Below the pieces are notes generated by a model that was not told where the DNA came from, did not search any database, and saw only the letters and a list, made by a program, of their open reading frames with translations. 64,000 bases of DNA. Origin: Perognathus longimembris pacificus. Taxonomy: Eukaryota > Chordata > Mammalia > Rodentia > Heteromyidae. Where the stretch lies: positions 59,441,708 through 59,505,707 of the forward strand of contig NC_063170.1 in assembly GCF_023159225.1 (NCBI RefSeq), given 5' to 3'. Shown one piece after another: positions 55,681 to 64,000 of the stretch; the first letter of the stretch is position 1, and every line of letters starts with the position of its first letter. The translations under genes were made by a program, and so were the position numbers.

Positions 55681-58630
55681 TTTTAAGTGTAGAAGCCCCT
55701 CAACTACATGCAGTGACTTCAAGGTACCTCTTCAGGCCATTGTTCTCCCTCAGATTTCACGGAAATAAAAACAGTACTTGAAACAAAGAAGTTATTCAGA
55801 CAAAATGGCAGCAAAACAGTTCAGTCCTTCGCTGTAATCTTTGGTCCTATGCAAGTTTGAAGGAAAGGGGGGGGGAGGGGATCAGCCAAGCCTGCATCTG
55901 ATGCTGCTTTCCCTCCAGCTGAGCCGTGTGAATCTCAAGAAAAGACAAATCTTCATCAGAAACCCACTGAACGAGGTGATCTACATAGTACAAAACTTCT
56001 GAGGAAACATGTCCTTTCCTTTCAAAGCATGGCTCCTCGGACATTTCTTTCCTTGACTTTGAAATATCCAGCCACAGAACAAACCTATTAAATGATCATT
56101 TCTAATGAAACTCCAGCTCAAAGGGAAGTGTTCTGGGCTAGGGGCTGAGATCTGTCATCAGTGATGGGATTACATGGTGAGCAGGTGACTCACCTTGTCC
56201 TCATCCCGAAAGTAAACATCCAAGTTTGTGTCCTGATGAACATTGGTGAGAATTAAACTTCTGAAATACATTAGCTACCAGTGGGCTAGGTAAGAGCCAA
56301 GGGGTAACATTTTCCTTAATGTCTGAATGAAGTGCTACCAAAACAATAGTTGACAGTATGTCTAGAAGTTCTTCTCAAATGTATGTCATGAAGCACATAC
56401 TAGAAATTTGCCAACTGATTGTGTGAAGTAACTTGCTTCACCTTTTACTGTAGAAATTACATAAACCCAGCTGGCTTTCATACCCACGGGTTCTGCTTTC
56501 TTACAATGTTTTCCAAGGTGTGACTCTGCTTCCACATTTCTGAACAACTGTTTTGAAAGCTTGCTGTAACGAAGACTGCAAAGCCAAAAGTCTTTTGGCT
56601 TTGTCACATTCCTTCATAACAACCTCCTCTCTACCATCCTGAGCTTATCTTCCTGTGCCCTCTTCCCTGTGTCCATGAACATCTCAGTCTCTCTTGGGAA
56701 GACTTGTAGAGTTCATCAATTTATCCCACATTTTGTCTCTATGGAAGTTTGAAACCTTGTGTGTATGTGCTGAGACAAGACTGTGAGGTTCAATGGTTCA
56801 CAGAGAGAGTTTCAGGAGGTGAGACGGGCAAGGGAAGGAAGTTTTATCAGCAGGATAGAAATGAGAGCCCTTGGGATTCAGGCCTGTTGGGGACCTCGCA
56901 GAGATGGTGTAGAATGGTGACAGACTTAAGAGTATGTCTCCATGAACTCCCGTCAGGCACTGGCTCATCAATGGTATCCACCTTTGCTCTCCTTCCCTAC
57001 TTTCATTGAGTTTCAAAAAGTCAATGGACTCTTCCTCCCCAACATGTATCCACTACACATTTTCTGTCTACTCGCGTCTACTTATCAGCCTCTTGCAGGG
57101 GGCATTGTAAATCCTCACAGCCAGAAGCTCAGTGTTCACTCCCACTTCATCCCCACCTGGCCATGAGCTGCCCAAAGACCATGGTCAGAATGAATGTGTT
57201 TCTGTCCTGCTCAAGTGGGACACAGCTCTTGACTCGATTAAAGCCCAGTGTCTCCCTTTCACTCACACTGGACCCCAGACAATCAAATACACTTGACATC
57301 TTTGTGGGACCTTCATCCTGTCCGTGGCCCCTTTCTGGTCATAGGTAGGCCAATCTCTCATTTGTTCTCTGGATTTCAGCTGTCATTGCTTTCTCTCAAC
57401 TCCTAAATCCAACATACCCCTTTGTATCCTAGTGTCTTTGAACATGAGGTTCCTGTTGTAATACTCTCTGCTGTTTACTAACAACTCCTCCTCTTCTCCC
57501 TCTTCCTTTTCTTCTTCTCGAATTACTTAAGCCTTTCTTAACCAGCTCCTCCCATAAATTATCATTTACTATCCCTTCATAGGTGATAGTGTCTGGTTAC
57601 ATATTTGTATCATGTCTGCATTTCACATCACTTCCCATTACAGTTAGTGACCTGAACGGAAGTTACATATACTGCTACTTGCAGTTTGTAAATTACACAA
57701 GTGCCTGTGTTCACCCATCTGTCCCTAACACCTCATATGAACTAGTAAGCACTCAGTGTTCAATGCCACTTATGTGGCCCAAATATGAAGACTTTGCCTT
57801 TCTTTGCTGATCTATCTCTTAGTCTTTCTTGCTTAGATAAAATACTCGGTAAACAATCATGGTTCATAAACATGGCTCAATCCTCTCCCCAGAAATTTGA
57901 GAAACTAGTTGTAAATACAATGATAAAGGGCCAAAGGAACAAAATCATTATTATCATTATTATTACTATTATTATTTTTACCAATAACTAAACCATGCTG
58001 CGCATTGTTAGCAAATTAACTACAAGAAGAAAGGAATATTCTCTGAGACTTGACACACTAATGTAGGAGACTTCAGAAAAATAGGATGATTTTTGTGAAC
58101 TTGCGAATACTGTGTTTACTCTCAAATTTGAGAGAAAAAAATTGCATGTAACACTAATACAAGTCAGATAATTGAGCAATGACTTAATGCTTTGGAAATT
58201 TAGGGAGCAGATATGATAGCTTGTTGTGTTTCAGAAAAAGCAATTTCAACAAAGACATAAAGTATACAAATGGGAAGAGAATTGATTTCACTTAATTTTG
58301 TTTGATAGAATTTTAACACTTGAACAACTGCTGTTTGCCAGACTTTAAGAGCTGTAAACTTCTCCTTTCTTCTTAATGGATCCCAGAGAGAAATATATCC
58401 ATTTGTTTCTTCACAAATGTTCACTGGAAGATTTGAGAGATAATAAAAATTCTCTCCTTGCTATTTAATTATTCAGTTGACTGCAAGAAAGATTAAGCTT
58501 CTCAAATGGGCTTGTAACTCAGAAATGATAACACATGTTTATTGGAAAAGATGGCCATATAATTTCAAGACAAACTAGTGGCAATCTAGATTCTTCTTAG
58601 GACTATAGCAATCTGGCTATTATAGAAGAG
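55681..58630. other. SINE-free intergenic sequence
   Basis: Nearly 3 kb without a recognised gene. Only minor simple repeats (a G run at 55867-55879, ATT-rich at 57948-57978). Confidence 0.4.
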
Positions 58631-58686
58631 CTATATATACATATATGTATATATATATGTATGTATAGTGTGTATATACATATAGG
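58631..58686. repeat. TA/TGTA-rich microsatellite
   Basis: Alternating TATATG and TATACA units. Confidence 0.85.
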
Positions 58687-59328
58687 CAATCACAACTTTT
58701 TAACTTGATAGTCTTGAGTCTGCTTTCTGCAACCCCCATGTTCTTGAAACTTTCATAATGCACAGCAGAGTGAGTAACAGGATAAAAGGTAACTGTAAGA
58801 CAACTATAATTTTTTCTGTTTAGCAATTACATTTTCTGTAAGAAGAGTTTGATGTATATTTAATGTGAGATTTACTTTTAACCATGTACATATCACTGAG
58901 GATAAAATGCATTCAAAGAAAGTACCATGTTTTGGATTCCGGGCAAACCTCTCAGTGCTGCCATGAATTATGGATGGAGTGCTTTTCCTGTGATGCGTGG
59001 GGCTTGCCTGACACCTGGCAGGCCAGCGCTGCTCTATTCACTTTGCACTATGGAGCCTCCATTCCCTGGAGCCATTATTTCAGGGAGAAACAAAAACAAC
59101 ACAACCAGAAGCCTACATGAATGATTCATAGTAGAACAGTCTAGAACATGGGGCCCAACGGGATACACTATTTGATGAAGCCAGGGCTAGAGCTTCTGCG
59201 CAGTGTAAGACAAGGATGTGTTCAGCAGCTCCTCCAGATTCGCGAAGCTCAGGCGGCTCTGTGCAGTCTCACACCCTCCCGTGGTGGGCAGGAAGTATTC
59301 ACAGTTTATCATGATGAAGCATTTCCTC
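58687..59328. other. Intergenic sequence, no gene seen
   Basis: Unique in appearance. Confidence 0.4.
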
Positions 59329-59530
59329 AACACACACACACACTCACACCAAACACTCTTCATCATCATCACACACCATACCCATGTACAACAACAACAC
59401 ACACATGCACATACCACACACACATACACAGCACAACATATACACACCTACACACCATACCACACTCACAAACACACACAGGCCACACACATATGTACAA
59501 CATGCCACGACATACCACCCCCCCCCACAC
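59329..59530. repeat. CA-rich degenerate repeat
   Basis: CACACA, CACCATAC and CAACAA units with a C run at 59519-59526. The open frames across it are low complexity. Confidence 0.85.
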
Positions 59531-60944
59531 CTCCATGGTAGCATGATTGCTGGCATCTCTTACACACTTAGTATTTTCATCTTGGTTATTTAACCACCCG
59601 CTTAGTATTACAGAAGCAGCACATTTACACGGATAGAACTTCAGAAACCACAAATGAGAAACCTACACGATACCATCCATTACCCCCAAATCATGTTTTA
59701 GGCCTTGGTGCACTGTTGTCTTGATCTTTATGGCTGGTATGTGCAACTCTACTTGTATAAATGCAATTTGCATGGATTTCGCTTCACTAAAAGGAGATGG
59801 CATTCCGCGTGCTGTTCTAAAACTTGTCTTTTCCAGCCCATTATCTCTCCCTTTGTACTTCCATATTATCATACATACTGAACTAAGCCATATTCAGATT
59901 TCCCCAGGTAGGCCACAAAACCATTGTAACTGCTTTGTCCCATCCAGAGATCCTATCAAGAAACATGGCTGGCTCTGAGGTCACTTATTCCCCTCCATTC
60001 CACCTGGATTTCCTTTTGGATGACGACTTATGGTGCACATGTGACTACTTCAATATACACATAAATCTACTCCAATGGAAAGTTCAGCTCCTCCACTGCG
60101 GGAGCCTCATTCCACTTGTTGAATAAATGCCTCTGGATAGTGGCTGGGATTTGGACAGTGTGCTGGAATGCTTCCTTCATGGAAGAACATTCTATTAGAC
60201 ATGCCAGCTGGAGATTAAAACTGTCTATACTCCTTAAACCCAGGCATGGCTGTGTGGACTCTTCTTGGTCAGCAGGAAGTTAGCAGACAAGAAGCAAGAA
60301 GAGACTCAGCCAATGCTTGGGCACAGGGTTTGCCTCCTTTCACTGTCCCAGGGCTAAGTTCATCAGAGGAAGATCATCGGGCTGGCCCATTGGAGGGGAG
60401 ACCCCGGCCCACTGGCAGAGTGCTCCCAGCTATTCCAGCTGAGGGCCAGTCCTGTGAACGGAGCCATCCTAGAGCACTTCAGTGATGGGAGGCCCCAGCC
60501 ATCCAGCGTCTCTGCCAACTGCCTGCCACGGGACTGGAGTCAATTGAGATCCACATCCCCGCCCCAGCCACGAGCTGACTACAGGGTAATGAGGAGTGAA
60601 AAGAGGATTGATTTTAGCCCTTCTCCTCTGTGGGTGGTTTGTTACTCAGCAGTTATGGAGATAGGAATTTAGTGGTGTCATTTTGGTCCTGTGTCAAAGC
60701 TCTGCTCTTCATCCCTCACCTAAGAAATCAATCAATCAATTCATTGGGTTTTATAACATGAAGTTTGCTTTATTATTTTTTTTTTACTTCTCTGCACTCC
60801 TTCTGCACTTATTACTGGTATTCTTTTTTTTTCATCACCTAGATTCATTGGTGACCATATCACAGGGTCCCCACTGAAAAGACAGACTATTTAATTTAGC
60901 AGCTACTTCATGGCCATCCCATATAAGGTTTATTCCAGATGTAG
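59531..60944. other. Intergenic sequence, no gene seen
   Basis: A GC-richer patch spans about 60250-60580. Frames over it show no recognised homology. Confidence 0.4.
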
Positions 60945-61190
60945 CCTTTTGGTTCATTTGTTTGTTTTCATGCCTAAATGGGGGTTGAACCCAGGGCCTT
61001 AAATCAAGATTTGGCTCAAGGCTAGCACTCTACCACTTGAGTCACATCTCCTCTTCCAGTTTTTTAGTGGTTAATTGGAAATTATGCATCTTGGGGATTT
61101 TTCTGACCATCTAGCTTCAAACCATAGTCCTCAGATCTCATTCTCCTGAGTAGCCGGGATCGTAGGCATGAGCCAGCAGCACCTAGCACG
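60945..61190 (-). mobile_element. B1-headed composite SINE
   Basis: The minus strand has head, linker and right unit, moderately diverged. Confidence 0.8.
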
Positions 61191-61299
61191 TTTTAGCTTT
61201 TTTCAGTATCTGCATGAAGTCACTAATTTTCTATATTAAATGCATTTTACTTATACATTTTATTGTAAGTCTTGTTATCAGAATACAACATAGGACCCT

Positions 61300-61450
61300 C
61301 TTAACAAATTTTTAGGTGGATAATACAGCATAGTTGATTATAGTTACAATGTTGGTCAGCCCGAGTGATTTTTGCCAGAGCTGAAACCACAGTTGTTCTT
61401 AGCCTGTAGAGTAGCTAGGATTATAAGAGTGGTCCACTGTACCCAGTATA
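61300..61450 (-). mobile_element. B1-like SINE fragment
   Basis: The minus strand reads actgggtacagtggaccac, tcctagctactctacaggct and ggctgaccaac-like remnants. Confidence 0.5.
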
Positions 61451-62145
61451 ATTTTTAGATAATCAATTGACCCAACTTTGGCCATCAAAGAACCTTTGTT
61501 TGCTTTTTATGTCATTTGGACACTATTAATATTGGAAAATAACCTTGCTTTCCAACCGAGCAAGCTATGTCAAGTTCAATTGCTATCTTCCTTCACCCTG
61601 CCCTGGAACTGGCTTCCAAGGAGTCCCAGGTTGTTTAAGCAGGGACAGTTGGGACTCTGTGGTATTCTTTGTGGCTGAGACAGCATGGATTGCAAACCAT
61701 TCTATTTATTTAAAAACTTAATTTGGAGCCTATAAGGACTTCCCTTCTCTAGATTTGCTCTTTGGTCTTGAATCACCTCACAGAATTTCTCATGCATGGT
61801 GCAACCTTCCTGTGTTTGGCTGTTGGGTGGGTTCTCAGCTTGTAACATATTTCAGAATTCTCCCTTCCTTCCTGTTACACCATTGTGGACTTCACAGCAG
61901 CTAGGCTACCTTCAGCTTGGGGCTTCTCAAAGGGTGCCTGATGCCCTGGTTTTTCTTGAAGATCTTGATGCTATTCTGTCTGTAGTTGTACATGGTGCTC
62001 TGTATGCGTTTCAGAAATCACAGAGGAAAGACTGAACACTGAGAAGGTGCCATGAGTCCAATATACTCAGTCCTCATCCAAACAAGGGCCTGCCCTTTGC
62101 TACATGTCGGGGAAAGCAAAGGCTGTGACATGAATGCTTCCAATC
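61451..62145. other. Intergenic sequence, no gene seen
   Basis: Unique in appearance. Confidence 0.4.
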
Positions 62146-62385
62146 AAAAGCCACTAGGGGGGCTGGGAATATGGCCTAGTGGTAGAGTGCTGGCCTTGTA
62201 TATATGAAGCCCTGGGTTCGATTCCTCAGCACCAGATATATAGAAAAAGCCAGAAGTGGCGCTGTGGCTCAAGTGGTAGAGTGTTAGCCTTGAGCAAAAA
62301 AAAAGCCAGGAACAGTGCTCAAGCCCTGAGTTCAAGCCCCAGGACTGGCAAAAAACCAAACTAACAAAAAAAAAAGCCATCAGGG
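62146..62385 (+). mobile_element. Dimeric ID-headed SINE with target duplication
   Basis: A complete dimer with intact head box B (ggttcgattcc) and right unit. It is flanked by aaaagccactaggg (62146-62159) and aaaagccatcaggg (62372-62385). Confidence 0.93.
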
Positions 62386-62754
62386 ACTTTTGCTAGAGGA
62401 GATGGATGAATGAAAGTCAGGAACTGTGAGGAGGCGAAATGGTTGGCTCATGGACGGAGGCTAAGGCTAACATGGGCAAAGGACTGATTTCTTAGGGTTT
62501 CACTGGAATATCTGGGCCCAGCTTTCCTAGAGTCAGACCAAACATAGGCTTTTTAATTTACTTACGCAACTAAAATTGCTTTTGATTAAGTAATTAAGAT
62601 AAATGGTTCTCCCAGAGAGTACAAAATACAGTATGGTTCCCACATATGCGGTGATGGTTACTTTCGAAGATAAAAGTTAGGTTTCTTTCTCTCATTTGCA
62701 AGTACAATTATAACAACAAAGAAAACAACCATACAGATTTTTGAGAACTGTGCA

Positions 62755-62945
62755 AGGCACTTTACATATTATTTCATTAAATCTTGCTTCCAGCCAGGAG
62801 ATAAATATTCTTATTCCCAATTTATAGCACTAAAAAGAAACTGAAGCTTTGAGAGGCTTGTATAATTTGATCCGATAACTGGTAGGTGGTACAGCTTGGA
62901 TTGCAACCTTAGAGTTTTGAACCCAGACTCTATAACTCTACATCA
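62755..62945 (-). mobile_element. MIR element
   Basis: Reverse MIR order: cactttacatattatttcat, tattcccaatttatagcac, actgaagctttgagaggctt, cttggattgcaac. Confidence 0.65.
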
Positions 62946-63805
62946 CTTAACAACCATTTATGACATAAAAACAAAAGTAAAGACACTTAATCCAAAGCAG
63001 CCAGACAAATCACGGATCGCCATGGTGCACAGTTAGGAAATATGACTATGTGTTTAGCATCAAAGCTTTGTTAATGGCTCACAATGTTGGAGCCTACTCC
63101 AAACTCTCCCAACAGTGTGATACAGTGGCTTTATGCCAGATTGTATAGCCCAGGGCCCAGTTACACTTTGCAGAACTCCTCACATTGATTTCTCTGGAAA
63201 ATGACCACTGTTAACAATTAGCAGGATAGCCTAGCTACTGGACCTGCAGGGTAGAGGAAGACCAGTCTTTCAGGATAATCATGCCTCTCTGTACTGCATG
63301 CAGTTTCTCACTCCAAAGCAGTAGAACTTCCCCTTCTAAAGAGAGTGCTTTGAAAGACACACTCTGCCATTTTGTGGAGACAATTTCATTAGAGTGTTAC
63401 AAATTGAATTAAATTGCTAGCCATTTTTCTTCTTAAGTATGCTCAATAATAAATAAGCTTCACCAAAATGATGCTTCTATTATGGAGTCATTTTCACCCC
63501 ATTTCTTTCTAGCACCTTTCTGACAATCATCCCATTGTTAAGCATTCCTAGCTTAAAAAAAAACAGCAAAGTAAAAGGAAAACAATGAAAATACTCTGTC
63601 CTATCAGCATCTAATTGGAACATCTCTGGGGAAAGGTTTGCTGCATTTAATATCTACCAGTAATATTTTTTAAGTTTACAGCCAGCCTACCTCTGGGAAA
63701 TTAATACTAACAATAATGTGAGTGAGAGTCAATTGCCATCCACATATATAAATAAGACATCACAGGCTTAGAGAAGTTAAATAGGCTGATAAAAATCATA
63801 TGGCT
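62946..63805. other. AT-rich intergenic sequence
   Basis: No gene or repeat recognised. The part at 63370-63660 (attgaattaaattgctag, agcatctaattggaac) has homeobox-like motifs. Confidence 0.4.
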
Positions 63806-64000
63806 TGGCTGGGAGCTAGTGGCTCACACCTAAAACTCTAGCTGCACAGAAAGCTGAGATCTGAGGATCACAGTTCAAAGCCATCCTGGGCAGAAAAGCC
63901 CCTGAGATTTTAATTAGCAAAATAAATAAAACCTTGATCAAGAAAGCCAAGCAAGATCACAAGGTCCTGAGTTTAAGCTCCAGTACTGGTATGCGCGTAT
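63806..64000 (+). mobile_element. B1-headed composite SINE, cut by window end
   Basis: Head (gggagctagtggctcacacc), linker and a diverged right unit ending tccagtactggt at the window edge. Confidence 0.8.

Noticed and set aside
59329..59530. Regularly spaced CA-rich units that could suggest an array
   Set aside because: Degenerate microsatellite. There are no unique spacers, and CRISPR arrays do not occur in mammalian nuclear DNA.

Overview
The window is nuclear DNA from a placental mammal, almost certainly a rodent. Coding exons are short, separated by kilobase introns with GT/AG borders, and lie in a sea of SINEs, L1 3' ends, old LTRs, one DNA-transposon fossil and many microsatellites. 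The commonest SINEs are dimers: an ID-like (tRNA-Ala-type) or B1/7SL-like head joined to a shared tRNA-like right unit ending in ...ggactggc plus an A-tail. From memory this resembles the SINEs of the Geomyoidea (kangaroo rats, pocket mice, pocket gophers) or more broadly Castorimorpha. That taxonomic call is an inference.

The only protein-coding gene I can support is PROK2 (prokineticin 2), complete and on the minus strand. Exon 1 (14627-14716) encodes the signal peptide and AVITG. Exon 2 (11004-11129) encodes the first six cysteines. A 63-bp cassette exon (4037-4099) encodes the basic insert of the long isoform. The last coding exon (2518-2622) encodes the four C-terminal cysteines and the stop. 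All junctions are phase 0, giving 106 aa (short form) or 127 aa (long form). A CpG island, a TATA-like box, an AP-1 site and a CACGTG E-box lie upstream of the start codon. A likely 3' UTR runs down to a poly(A) signal near 1094.

From about 15.5 kb to 64 kb I find no exon of a protein-coding gene. This fits the gene desert that I recall upstream of PROK2 in mammals, toward RYBP. It holds clustered SINEs, several L1 3' ends, a solo LTR nested in a SINE (27293-27708), MaLR-type LTRs, MIR and L2 remnants, and a Tigger/pogo-like transposon fossil (about 43.09-44.98 kb).

Several long SINE-poor intervals contain homeobox, POU-octamer, CRE or E-box-like motifs: 10.6-17.0, 20.0-24.0, 35.8-37.7, 45.0-47.8, 48.65-48.85 and 53-60.9 kb. 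These are the best candidates for conserved regulatory DNA. I see no tRNA, rRNA, CRISPR array, or sign of a new gene system. The most notable items are the PROK2 alternative exon with a UG-repeat next to the upstream donor, the head-swapping SINE design, a perfect 13-bp-arm hairpin at 50.08 kb, and a CRE plus palindromic E-box pair at 48.75 kb.
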